A DNA stretch of 64,000 nt from Isoperla grammatica (lineage: Eukaryota > Arthropoda > Insecta > Plecoptera > Perlodidae): NCBI GenBank assembly GCA_945910005.1, contig OX246739.1, positions 12,622,292-12,686,291 on the forward strand, read 5' to 3'. The notes under the pieces were generated by a model. It was not told the DNA's origin and searched no databases. It saw nothing but the letters and a program-made list of their open reading frames with translations. The position numbers were made by a program, and so were the translations under genes. Positions 35,901-47,398 of this stretch are shown here, in pieces. Each line of letters begins with the position of its first letter. Position 1 is the stretch's first letter.

Positions 35901-37439
35901 AAATTCAATAAACACGTTAAATGTGGAGTTGGAAAAGTAGATATGCTATAAAATGCTATAATATTGACAATCAAAGCGGCTATTCCCACACCTTTAAATA
36001 ACTTACCAAAGTATGTTAGCGGTGCCGTAGACTTATAAAGCTTCAATTAATTCAAAGCTAGTAAATCCACTAAATACAGTCACCCTTTGAAAATCAGTTC
36101 TTGTAACTGAGAGGAAATTTAAACCACACTATAACCTTGCGACTTTTAATTTAATTCCACGTATATTTGAATCTTAAACCTTACAATTTTGTAAGGTGGG
36201 GGCGTAGAACGCTTCCGAGAAGACAAGAAAGAACTTACAAAACAGAGGATAATGTTTTGCATTCTATTCATGCATATTTGTAGCACAAGGGCAGATGTAA
36301 TTTATTCCATCTGCAACAAATCGCGTTCGTACGGAACCGGCATTGGCTGTAACACATGTATTGTGTTACATTGTGTTGCCTGTAACACAGGTATTGTATG
36401 ACCACCTTCCTATGTTGTTACGTTTATTTTCTAATTAAATTTCACAAATTAGTTCAAAATAAAATGTAAAACGAGAACACATCAAAAGAAGTTATTAAAA
36501 ATTAGCAGCCGTATAGAAAGGGAGATTAGCGTGTACTACAGAGAAACATGCGATCCTGAAAATATATAACGTACACTACAATGTGTTTTTAATTACATAA
36601 ATATATCTTCTAGTCTAGTCTATATTCTAAAATGCACGTTGTGCGTGTGGTAGTTTCATATACAGTAGTATTATCAAACAAACACAACTTTAATGATTGC
36701 AAGAATTAAAACGAAAATAATTCTCCATCCCCTTCTCGCTTTGTAATTCGATGTCATGTCGACTGTGTTTCGCAAAACTCTTACTAATTGAAGAGCTTAG
36801 TGCTACCATAGTTGCACACACACACACATTCACAGTTTACAGTGAAACACATTGGCAAACAGTTGGTGCGTACGCACGCTCAAAGACACTTTACAGACAA
36901 ACGTAACATTACATTAATTAAGAGGCCACTTCCTGCTCTCTGTGCCACCCCTTTATTTACAAGCGAACACGTGCTAGAGCCACCCCGTCACGTCGAGATG
37001 TATTTGATGGGACAAACACAGACAGACCGAAGCTAAACGGCAATCATGTTTCCAATCAGTTTACAACGTAAATGAATTCGTACACTGAGCGACACAACAC
37101 TTTAAAATATATTATACCTTTACATATAGCAAATTTACACATTCTACTATGCTGTTACCCCATTGTTCTGGGAAACATTTAGAAATTTGTTCATGTATCA
37201 AAGATAAAAGATGTTATGTGTTGGCATATACAATTAAGAGATATAATAATTTAATGTTGCATTTTACCATGGTTGTTTTTAGTGGCTTGAAAATGAAAAA
37301 CATAAAAGAAAGAAACTTTGATAATTGTTTAAATGCACATTTTAAAATGTAGTGTTTGAATTGTAAAAATAGAAGAAATGTGAAGAAGATGTAGGTTATT
37401 AAATATAATCAACTGTCCATTACTAATTTATGTGACAGC
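32969..37439. other. AT-rich non-coding stretch
   Basis: A 20-bp palindrome (TGTATATC TT GATATACA) lies near 34618-34638. A GC-richer patch at 35530-35760 contains a short ATG frame in good context that ends after 27 codons, and TGGTACGTAAAG, a possible donor. Neither is enough to call a gene. The rest is featureless. Confidence 0.4.
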
Positions 37440-38262
37440 AAATAGAAGTAAGGTATGTTTGGAGGTTGTTATAATTTGCATGATATGAAATATGACATAC
37501 CATGAAGACTGAAGTGATGCGGAAGGGAAGCAATCTTAAAAGTCGAGGGGTTGAAGTATGGAGTAAGTTGCATGAACGAGTTGTACGAGAAGTTATTCGG
37601 AGCGGAAACAGGGAAACCAGAATATCTGACCTAATATTTCCATTCACAATACGATGCAGTAAAGTAAAGCCATATCTGACCGGAACCTAAGAGAGCTTAT
37701 GTAGGATTTCATTATTTCTTGTTTGGTGGAATTCTTGAAAGCAAGCACTCAATACTTCACAATCGCAAGAAAAGTTTAGACCACTCTATCGAGCTATTTA
37801 CGAATGGTATCAGCCATGATTATCCACGTCGGCGAGCAATATTCGATGATTGGCAAAATACATCTCGTGTAAACCGCTATTGGGTCATTTATATGTGGGA
37901 ATCTATAAATAATACCAAACAATGGGCTTTAGACGCAATTTTATCCACATGTTTATTTAACAGACGTTGTGCATCAATAATGACACCCAAAGTCTCTCGG
38001 ACAGTCCACTCTTGTGACTGGATGTTCCATAATATAATATTGGGAAGCGATTTGGTGTTTCCGGTGTGTAATAGTTATTAGTTATAGTATTATGCACGTA
38101 CGCATAAGGGTTCTGTTTTAGATGCCAGTCAACACAATACATAGAGAAACTATTGAGAGCATTTTGCATAAGAACTGTATCCGAAAGTGTTTTTAAAACT
38201 GTAATTAATTTTAAGTCTCCAGCAAAAAGCAGTGTCTCGCACTTTGCATTTTATAACTGAAG
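37440..38262 (-). mobile_element. Degenerate LINE: reverse transcriptase fragment, minus strand
   Basis: Conceptual translation of the minus strand, switching frames, gives the order typical of a non-LTR reverse transcriptase C-terminal half. A catalytic-box segment ETLLFAGDLKLI (plus 38204-38239) is followed by LQ-type helix residues ALNSFSMYCVDWHLKQNP, then LGVIIDAQRLLNKHVDKI (near 37990-37935), ILPIIEYCSPTW (near 37860-37820), and LLHRIVNGNIRSDILVSLFP with TSRTTRS (near 37600-37530). The invariant FADD/YADD is FAGD here, and at least three frameshifts and several stops break the frame. The order suggests a Jockey/CR1-like clade. Weaker similarity may extend to about 38360. No 3' tail or target-site duplication was recognised. 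It is dead. Confidence 0.8.
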
Positions 38263-39640
38263 TGTTATAAGTTTTTTAAACGAATACAAATAATGCATGT
38301 GGATAAAATTAGAAAACTGTGGCGCCTGTGTCCAACATACCCAAGATAAGGCTTCCTTCTAAAGAATGCGTTTATTTACGTTAGTTATGGTGTATACGCA
38401 AATTATTTTTATGTATAGGAGAAAACGTAAAACTGCACACAATTGGCATTAAATAAAGTGTTTCAAACTAATGAGAGTTGAGGTGTAACAATAGTAGGCC
38501 TATAGTGTTAGTACTACAACTTGTTATCAATAGTAAGGTTTCGTCGTCGCCGACAATGTAGATGTCTATTTCTATTCTATAATTATTGGCGAATGGCAAT
38601 CGAATGGGAATCGTATACGGATGCGCAGACAAAACACAAAAGTGACGGAATAAAAACAAGTTTTATCGTTTCGATAACAAACCGTTCGCTCGCAGTAAAT
38701 TCAATGAATTAAAAAAGTTCCCCGCTTTATTTACGCTTACGTCGCCATTTTATTTTAATGAAATCTTCAATTAAGACGCTGAGATCTGGTATCTCAATTC
38801 AAGCAAGAAAAACTTGGTCCGAGCTGGAGAGGCGACAACTTTTAATGGAATAAGTCATCGTATTGTGGGATTCGCATCTCAATAAAAACTCCGTTGATTT
38901 GCTCTCGGAAAGTCAGCTGCTTTGCTCTCGTTCACAAGGGCCGACGTTCCGACGTTCGTTCTACCCGGCAAGTTGATTTTACGCTGAATTTATACCAGCA
39001 TATCCTTATGTCAGATCCATCCGTAGCGCAGAGTGGCAGAAAGTTGGTAATGCCATAAATAAAGGAAAATGGGGGAGATGAGAGGAAAGTCAATGGGCGA
39101 AATCATAAGCGATGGTCGGTTGTTGGCGGGGGGAGATTCAAACTTCAAGTATGACGGCCAAGAGTAGAGAAACGCTGAACCCGTCCGGATTATTATTTTT
39201 TTTGTAAGACTCGACGTGCTTTAATAATAAAGCTTGTGACTGCCTTTGACATGCGAAATGCTTCCACATTCACTCACAACACTCGCATCACACCATTTCG
39301 TTTACCCCATTTAGCCACTAGGTAACATACGTACGTAAGCCTTCACGTGTGGGCCCACATTAAGCCATTATAAGCAATTGTTTTTTTGGATAACTAATTT
39401 GCATACAAGTACATAGTTCATTTTATCTCGGATACTGTTTTGCATTTTAGAGCAAGCCTAATTTATTACGCCGGAAACAATTACCGTGATAAGGACTCAC
39501 TGGGCGGCTTAGCGCCTAAAACAAATACCTCTATTAGTCATTGTTACTTTACTTGTATTGTGTTCGTAAAAACATATTTAGCACCGTTCAGTTTAATAGG
39601 TAACATTTTTATACGAAACTCCCGTAACGTGAGAGCACAC
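38263..39640. other. AT-rich stretch with a CpG-richer patch at 38870-39160
   Basis: The patch contains the tandem CCGACGTT/CCGACGTT motif and several CG dinucleotides but no supported frame. Nothing else was recognised. Confidence 0.4.
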
Positions 39641-39824
39641 TGACCACTGATATATGTATTGATGAATGACAAAATTTATATTGTACACTATTTTGTAAAT
39701 GGCCTGCACTCAAGTCTCCATGACTTTGCAGGCTTCTCCAACTTTGTATAAATAGCCACTTTTTAGTAATATGTGTTGAGGATAAAATGTCTGAAATCTG
39801 AAAATCTGAATCTGAAGGAAGAAG
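39641..39824 (+). mobile_element. Possible 5'-truncated LINE 3' end
   Basis: The segment ends TGAAATCTGAAAATCTGAATCTGAAGG, a short (TGAATC)-type tail like the 3' termini of several non-LTR families. It is preceded by TTGTATAAATAG and other T/A-rich 3' UTR-like sequence. There is no coding part and the start is arbitrary. Confidence 0.25.
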
Positions 39825-40539
39825 GAACACTATTAGATGAGCGAATTAAATAATTGTGTAAATACTAAATAAGCATTGCGGAAACTAGTCCACGAAATAT
39901 TATTTACAATAAATAACTGTTAAAAACTTTCGATAAAATTCTACCCTATCCTAGATAAACCTGCATGCAGATAATCCTGTCATGCAGGTAAAGGTGTTCT
40001 TCGAGATTTGTTCGTAATTTTAAAATTTTCCATAGAGTATGCACGACATAAATACGGACTATTTACCAGTACTCCTGGCCATATGAGAGCATAAAACAAT
40101 ACGGAATCCGCGCGTGAACTGTTTGTATATTTAACAGATGTTGAAATACAAAGAAAATAAATTAGTATGGCAAAGATAAAAAATAAAAGTAACATACGTT
40201 TATATTTATGGTATCTCCACTCAATTACAAAACATTTTCAGTTGGTACTAAGTGACATTGTAATATATTAAATTATCAACATTGTAAATGTTATGTTGTG
40301 TACCGTTCTGGGAATCCACGCTAGTGTTGGGTATACGAACTGTGAATGCCAGTCCCGCACCAACACGCACGTCTTCAGCACTTTCACGCTTCAGTAATCG
40401 TATTTTCGAAACAGATTGGGATTTATTTGCTAAACCCATTAGTATGTTTAGCTGCAGATAAACCTACTAATGGGTCTTACATGTAAGCAACATGGGCACG
40501 ATTAGGGCAACGTTATGTCCTCCTTAGCCCCATTAAACA
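39825..40539. other. AT-rich non-coding stretch
   Basis: Nothing recognised. Confidence 0.5.
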
Positions 40540-40790
40540 AGATCTAAACGTTGACGCCTCCCTTGCAGAGTAGCCGCTGTTGAAAGCAGTGTTGCCGTTT
40601 CCGTGCGCTCGTACGGTTGTGGCGTTGTTTTTACCCCTTGAGAGCAGCGTGGCAACGCCGCGACTACGTCTCCGCACCTTCTAAGTAATCTCTTCCCAAC
40701 AACCACCAGGGTAATATTCACTACAAACGCATTGCTAGACGACGCCGACGCCGATGACGACGTCCCGACGCAAATGCCGTGATTAATTAA
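40540..40790. promoter_or_regulatory. CpG-dense patch, exon or regulatory element
   Basis: This GC-rich, CG-dense segment lies between AT-rich flanks. A minus-strand frame through it (40533-40841, no ATG start) contains a Ser/Ala run and then a mixed basic stretch, VGKRLLRRCGDVVAALPRCS. The Ser/Ala run reflects GAC/GCC-type repeats near 40738-40770. I cannot tell a coding exon from a regulatory island. Confidence 0.2.
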
Positions 40791-41638
40791 CGGTGCTGTT
40801 ACAAGATCCACTGATTTATTAATGAACTTGTAATTGAGCAATTAGAGTGACAAGGTCACATTCCATGGAGCTATAGAGACATCCCTTGTTCATGTTTTAT
40901 GAAACAACATGAATAAGATATTACCTCGAGATAATGCACTTTGTACAAATTACGGCGGCATTCAAAGGTAGAAGACTGCTGTGCTGAATCAACGGTGGTT
41001 GGGGTATAAGGTAGTGAAATTAAATTAAGCCATGTTTATTATAATGGTGTTACTTTTTTCTCGGGAAGCATGGAATTATTTTCTACATAAGTTCAAACTT
41101 AAACAAAACTTAGTAGGCATGGTAAATAAACTGATTATTTATTATAGTCATGTTTGTTTGCAAAATAACTAAACTTCAATTCAAAAATTCAATTCAAGAT
41201 TCTTATAGAATGTAAAGTGGTAAATGAACAAACAAATACACTTGTCGTTCGTATGTAAACCAGAACATTTTAATTATTGCAAATTTTTTCATTTCACAAT
41301 TCAAATGGTATTGCAATTAGGAACCCAGTGTGTTATCATTTATTTATTCAGTTAGCAGTAATCTATTAAGTACGCTACAAAGTGCCTTCGCTAGTGATTT
41401 TCGTATTACACATTTACATTTTATCGGAATAGTGTAAGTTTTTGGTTCAGTAACAGCAAATTTGCATTAGTTCTTGTGGATCATTCATTGCATGTAAGCA
41501 CCCTCGAGATTTTTTAATAAAATTAAAATTATGTTCATTCATTTCAAAGCATAATTGAATTTAAAGTTACCATTGAATTGTAGACTCAGAGGATAAACAT
41601 TTACCTTGTTTATAGTGTATTATTATGTTTGTTTTCAG
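40791..41638. other. AT-rich non-coding stretch
   Basis: It ends in the acceptor TTTGTTTTCAG (AG at 41637-41638) used by the next candidate. Nothing else was recognised. Confidence 0.45.
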
Positions 41639-41698
41639 TCAGCCAACCAGTTGAAATGTCTTGCGATAAGCTAGGAGACACGACAATGAAAACGGGGG
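41639..41698 (+). CDS. Candidate small coding exon, unknown product
   Basis: A good acceptor (TATGTTTGTTTTCAG) and a consensus-like donor (GGGG then GTGAGTTTG, from 41699) bound 60 bases. With two leading bases the interval is open and reads SQPVEMSCDKLGDTTMKTG; the other two frames have stops. The internal ATG has context GAAATGT, so a first coding exon is possible. Phase is 1 at both ends. No domain is recognised, and the only other plus-strand candidate nearby (45172-45237) does not match in phase. Confidence 0.22.
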
Positions 41699-43010
41699 GT
41701 GAGTTTGTTTCTTAGAACGTCGCATTGTTTTTGAGAAGATTGGTATTAAGCCTGACATTGTTCGTTACTTGCGCCGAGAAGAGTTTTCACGCGCTCAACA
41801 CCCTCTAGTACAGAACTCTGAGAAGTTACGACGAAGATGGCGGTATTTACTCCAGGGTTCGGTTGTATACTAAAACTATGCCACCCCTTCCACGGGATAC
41901 ATGGTAACTGTAAGATTTTCGATATAAACGATTTTCCAATGGGATCTTCTATCTCGCTTGCTTACAAGCAAACGTATTTTCTACCCTCTCTCTTTCTTCT
42001 CTTATGTATAAAGATAAATTTTTCGTTTCAAAAACGTAAAGAAAAGTTGCCAAGTTAAGCCTCTTATCTAACAAGTAGCGCAGTCATGTTCTCCAATGCT
42101 TTAGATGCTTGTTCTTGGTGCAGAAGAGGGGAAGAGGGAGAGGGAAAAGAGGGAGCCCCCTCCGACTCGACTTCGAAACGAGACTAAGTAGTTTAACTTA
42201 ATGAAGCGAAAGGCTTATGACTTACAACTTGCACATACCACATAAGTCTGCATTTAAAAAACAAACGATTATTTGAGGTTGACAAAGGTTTTCTTTCGTA
42301 CAAGTCTAATATATGCACAAAAATAATTCTCTAGTGAAAACAATGTAGTTGGGCCTAGTCTAGACGAGCGTCGTAGGCAGCTTATGTCAAACGTTTTCCC
42401 AGCTAGAATGTGTTAGTTTAACTTACTAGCTAGGAGTATGGAACCCCCACACAAGCTTCTAAAGGAAGAACCTTCAAACACAACGAATACATTCAAGCTA
42501 CCCCTCTGTATCAATAAATTATCATTAAAAGAGCGTCAAGTTAGCTAAATGTATACTCCATTCCACTACATAAACCGTAAGGCAACGAACAAATTCACAA
42601 CTTTCTATGAAAAATGTGAAGTTTTCAAGTTTCTAATGCAATCCCACGAGACATGTCCAAAGACCTCCCAGTGCTTGGCACTATACGGGTAATTTAACTT
42701 GCTAACAAACTTGTAAATTAAAGTTTCATTACCCAATTACATTGTCAGTCTCACCCACCATAGTCATTACCATCAGCCTTAATAATTTGAGTGGGTGTGC
42801 ACACGAAAGCCTATCCTAGTAATCATGTTTAATTATGTACTTCTGATGGACCAACGGAAAATTTACACGGTGATATGTATGTAAATACAGGTACTACACA
42901 TTTTAGTTTCTTCTTAGAGACTAAAACACGATTAAAACGTAAGAAAAAATAATTTTCATTGCAACGAAGAATAATGTATAACACGTGCTTTTATCAAATA
43001 AAAATGAAAG
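41699..43010. other. AT-rich stretch with a purine tract
   Basis: A 35-base G/A tract at about 42121-42155 is followed by CCCCCTCC and could form triplex DNA. The plus-strand frame 41837-42058, with ATG in context AAGATGGCG, reads MAVFTPGFGCILKLCHPF and then becomes random-looking; I leave it uncalled. Confidence 0.4.
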
Positions 43011-43155
43011 CCACAGAAGCATCAATCAACACGATGAATGAATGAATATCAAGGGTTTGCGTCAAAAAGAAAAAGCATGATAGGCCTAGCCACAGAAGCA
43101 TCAATCAACACAATGAATGAATGAACATCAAGGGTTTGCGTCAAAAAGGAGAGCG
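43011..43155. repeat. Two-copy tandem repeat, 79-bp unit
   Basis: CCACAGAAGCATCAATCAAC begins at 43011 and again at 43090. The copies match closely through ATGAATGAATGAA and ATCAAGGGTTTGCGTC, and diverge at their ends. Confidence 0.9.
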
Positions 43156-43208
43156 TGAGGCCTTCAGAATGGAGGTGTGTGTTACTTTACCATATCATGA
43201 CCACATAC

Positions 43209-43326
43209 CTGGCTTGCGAGGACAACCTGTATAATCCCATCATACACATGCACGTAGCCACGCTCACTCAGAAAGTAATTAAATGAACACATTGCAGCCA
43301 ACATATATAAACATGTGATCAGTCTT
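43209..43326 (-). CDS. Candidate internal coding exon, unknown product
   Basis: On the minus strand a branch-point-like CCCTAAC, a T/G-rich tract and CCATGCAG (AG at plus 43327-43328) precede a 118-bp interval ending at a donor (CCAG then GTATGT, plus 43203-43208). One frame is fully open with one leading base and 39 codons. It includes LSERGYVHVYDGIIQVVLAS, which is protein-like with Gly, Tyr and charged residues. The interval is longer than the other candidates, so an open frame is less likely by chance. No family is recognised. Its phase does not connect directly to the other minus-strand candidates. Confidence 0.27.
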
Positions 43327-45171
43327 CTGCATGGCCGACACACACACAACAATAATTGTAAGTTAGGGTATAGCAACAAATTAATGCATGCGATCACGCT
43401 ACCGAGGCAAGTTATACTCTCTTGAGTTAAGCTGGTGGCCACTTAAAAAGTTTATCAAGTTTAAAAGAGAACTTCACAGACCGCACAAACTTTCCTCCTT
43501 GATGGCCTGCTAACTTTCTAGGGAATAGAGAAGACGGCAACTTAACAATTCACCTCCCACCCCTCACCAACCCTCTTAGCGAAAGAAAAACTATAATTAT
43601 CTTGTTAAAACTTGGTTAATTACCTGGTGTGGTTAATTTAACCGATATCTATTCCAATAAAAAAATACTAGGTATGTGGGGATGTTGTTTCTCCATCCAG
43701 GTAAGCACGAAACTTGGGGATGTTGTTGCTGCAGAGTCGAGTTCCAGGTAAGCACGAAACTTTCGAGACAGAACCCTCTCAAAACCGTTACATATTTCAA
43801 AAGTTACTTAATCAATGTTTCATCCATATTATCAATAAATAATAATATGTACGAGGTAGAGTATTTGGTTTACTTCGCTGAGAAACACGACCTCACAGCA
43901 TTATTAGAACGAAGCTCAATATCCTACGTGCACAGTATACAAATTGATGAACCCAACGTCTGTTTCAGTCAATACAATTTTTAAATTTATCTCAAGGAAT
44001 TGATCACAAAACAATTCGTTAGTAAGTTGAACGACATTTATTCACTGTTATAAATTTAAAATTCTCCCAATTGTAAAATTAGTAACATTAGACAGTGGAC
44101 CATGTCATATTATACTAAACCTAATTCGAAGTTTGATTTTAAGAAACTTCTTGCATGCATCAAGGAAAGGGAGTTGAAAAATATATAAATAATAAACAAA
44201 AATAAAACTTGTGTTGGATATAAAAATCATAAAGTTGTCTTCATATTCTACGGTAAATTGAATCGTGTCGAAAATCAGGAACAAAGTCATATATTGGAAA
44301 ATATTCCAATCACAGAAATCTATCATGCACGTTAGTCTCCAAACAACGCGTAGGAGACGCATGACACAACCAACAGCGACGCTTAAATGCTTATGAAAGA
44401 AGTGATGCCACCAGTGTTCGAGAAGAAACACAATGGCCTTCAACTTGAGTGTGTCATCAGTTCGTAAGTCACATTTTATCGCCTCGTTGAATAGGTAGCT
44501 AATATGCGAGGCACGTAGACGCGCGTTTTTTGTGTGGTTGGCTGCCCGGTAAATGATTTGCAAGCAAATGATTGTTTTAACTCCTTAGCGGACACACGTG
44601 AGTGTTTTCATTTATGATCTTTAGTTGTTATTGCCAGACAGAGTCGTTTGCTACGTGGGGCTCTTCGCGAGTGAGCGTAAACACGGCCATATTACAATTG
44701 TAATTAATCGGCACTAAGAGAATTTCGCTTATAAGGTAATAATACTAAAACATGATTTTCTTGGACGTTGCTACAGTAGCACTACCGAGGAGGAGCAAAT
44801 ACAACGTCAGTGCACATACAAATTATGATTATTAAATTATTTGTTTGAGTCTTTGGATCCAGGTCCCAGGACCGTTTTGTCAGGTGAGGTGCACGCCAGT
44901 AATACAGTCAGCACATACGTAAAAACACAAAGAGTTTAATGTTCACTTCCAAACTCCACTTCCCAGGTAGTGGTACCCGGAATTTGGTTTTGACGTGTTT
45001 GAAATTCGTTATGGACCCTAGAGGCAAAACCACTAATACATTGAATCATCTGCATATCTACTAATACCTAATGTGTGTTTGTTTGCTTGCGTTTACGAAA
45101 ACGTGTACAATTTGCCGATTTATACATTGTTTCACTTGCCACTATTGTTGGTCTTTTGGATTATTTCTAAG
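43327..45171. other. Mixed stretch with duplicated donor-like sequence and the longest chance frame
   Basis: At 43678-43765 a short segment is duplicated imperfectly, giving two copies of CCAG/GTAAGCACGAAACT (GT at 43701 and 43747). The minus-strand frame 44105-44563 is the longest in the window at 152 codons but starts at TTG and is mostly Phe/Ile/Tyr-rich. I do not call it a gene. Confidence 0.35.
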
Positions 45172-45237
45172 CTGTTCTTATCGAAGCATTTGGTTTTTGG
45201 TTGCCGTGGTGACAACTGACAGAAAATTGTTTGAAGG
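45172..45237 (+). CDS. Candidate small coding exon, unknown product
   Basis: A strong T-rich acceptor (GGTCTTTTGGATTATTTCTAAG, AG at 45170-45171) and a good donor (GAAGG then GTAAGTTGAG, from 45238) bound 66 bases. With one leading base the frame is open and reads CSYRSIWFLVAVV, then TTDRKLFE, resembling part of a membrane segment with a charged end. The other frames contain stops. No partner exon of matching phase was found on this strand. It may be chance. Confidence 0.22.
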
Positions 45238-47020
45238 GTAAGTTGAGAACCGTGACTTTATTTATGTCGTATCAACTACGTACCAGACAACGTAATTAGT
45301 ATATTTGAGCAGGTAAACAATAATGTACAATCATTATAGTATATAATTTGACTGTCGTTATTAAATGTTTTAATTAAAACACAAAGTTGGACACAGTTTA
45401 GAGAAAATCCCTAATATCAAGCTTTATAAAATATGATCTATTACTATTTCATATTACCAATCATGGCAATCAAGCATGTAATTTGAACAAAACGAGCATC
45501 AACAAAAACAATAATTCAACGTGTGCTGATATGGAATTCTAATTACATTACGGGAGTTAGTATTGTGATGTACTATTTTCTGACAAAAGGTAATTACTAA
45601 ATTCCACCACAGATTTAGTTATCCCTCACCAACCGTCAAGCTGATTTAAATTATTAATATAATGTTATTTAATTCCAGCATTATCAGGACAGTGAACCCA
45701 ATCATAACAATAATCATCATATAATATGACGTCAAACCAGCCACTGTGGCAAAACAAAAACCAACCAATAGCAGGGGTGGGAAATTACCAGTTGACGGCT
45801 CTCCCGGCCGAGTACAAATTTCTTGCTTGCGCCTAAAATAACAACCAGAAAATGAATGTGACTTTTTGGTTACTACACAGTTTCTGACCTCTAAATATTT
45901 TTGCTGGGTATTGAATTTGCCCACTCCTCGCCTATAGGTTGCAATGCTTTAAGGCTGGCTGCTGATTCACATGTAGTGTGTATCCCAGAGTCACTAATGT
46001 TGTAACACAAAGAGTCATCCAGAGTTACAACACCCCAAAGACGCCAGAACGAAGAACAAGTCTAATCCTTTGACACACTCAGGTAGAGTTGCAACACTGC
46101 AGACATACTTCTAACCTGTTGTTTCCTTCCCTGATGATTCATATGAAAGTGACCCACGGTTTTATCAGTACGAGGAAAAATAGAAATTCTGAGTAAGAGA
46201 TTCATTCGCCATTCTCTTCGTCATTATCGTCACATTTGTCACGAACAAAATCTGGCGGCATTTCGAAAAAAAATCTTGTGTTATGTTATCGACACTCTTG
46301 AACACTGTTTGAAAATTTGCAGTGATGTAAACCAGGTAAAGTCGGGACTTCTAAAACACATTATTGCTATATTACCATTATTTTACTTTATTTACTATTA
46401 TATGCATACTCGGTCAGAACCAGCGATAACAATCAATTGTATGGGCGTAAATACATATAGTACTTATATGTTTGTGACTTAACTGTACTTCAAACTAGCC
46501 TATGTAAACTATTGTTCAACTTTAAATTATAAAGGTAACAAATAACAATATGTATTGAATGAAAATTTGTATCTACTAGTATACGTTCATACATTATAAA
46601 CGTGTTTCATCCGTTACCAATTGAACAACGATCAGCAATTGTGTACACGATCATGTAAATTTCTAGCTGAACGGATTATAGTGATTCAACTCCCATCTTG
46701 ATTATAAATTCATTGCGTAATTGGTAGTATTTGTTGGGATTAAATGCAATTAGGTCTTGGGCACGCAGCTTACAATGTCCATGCAGTGTGGCCTGACACA
46801 CAACACTGTTGTTGTATTAACAACCCATGGACGCGGACAGTAGCCTCTACATACATACATGATTGTATACTTGTGACATTTGCTAGCGTATACACACTAC
46901 GGGTTATTTGCATCCAAAGTAACTATAGTGGAATCAGCGTTGGGAAACATAGTGGATGAGTGGATGAGTGGAGCCTCGATCTGTTGTTCTATCTCTCGGC
47001 TCATGCTCTTTACACCCCAC
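45238..47020. other. AT-rich stretch
   Basis: A minus-strand frame at 45646-45924 and a plus-strand frame at 46276-46482 are weak. In the latter AACCAG/GTAAAG at 46333 could be a donor. Nothing is supportable as a gene. Confidence 0.4.
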
Positions 47021-47398
47021 TTAGAGCGAAGGATACCTCTACGTCAAAAACCGCCGAAAATTTTCATTTTTTAACTATATCTCAAGATTGAAACACAACA
47101 TCAAAAATCTGAGACACCATAGCGCTGTGGTTTGGTAATCCCTACACACTGAATGATAAACGTATTTTACGTTATCATCAGTAAGACTGTGATAACGATT
47201 TCCTCAAATTACTAAGGAAATCGTTATCACAGTCATACTGATGATAACGTTAAATACATTTATCATTCAGTGTGTAGGGCTTACCAAACCACAGCGCTAT
47301 GGTGTCTCAGATTTTTGATGTTGTGTTTCAATCTTGAGATATAGTTAAAAAATGGAAATTTTCTGCGGTTTTTGACGTAGAGGTATCCTTCGCTCTTA
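47021..47398. mobile_element. Long near-perfect hairpin MITE with TTA target-site duplication
   Basis: Two 181-base arms (47024-47204 and 47215-47395) are inverted copies differing at only six positions with no length difference, around a 10-base loop (47205-47214). The arms start GAGCGAAGGATACCTCTACG. TTA stands directly outside both ends (47021-47023 and 47396-47398), as for the three-base TTA/TWA target duplications of PIF/Harbinger-type transposons. There is no coding capacity, so mobilisation would need a transposase in trans. Transcription from either side would give a 181-bp double-stranded RNA. The close arm match suggests a fairly young insertion or recent arm correction. Confidence 0.9.

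Noticed and set aside
35858..36046. Minus-strand exon ending at a near-perfect donor (TTTG/GTAAGT, plus 35998-36003)
   Set aside because: No acceptor-to-donor interval stays open: all three frames meet a stop after the only plausible upstream AG.
44105..44563. Longest open frame in the window (152 codons, minus)
   Set aside because: It begins at TTG, has no strong acceptor, and most of it is Phe/Ile/Tyr-rich as expected of AT-rich noise.
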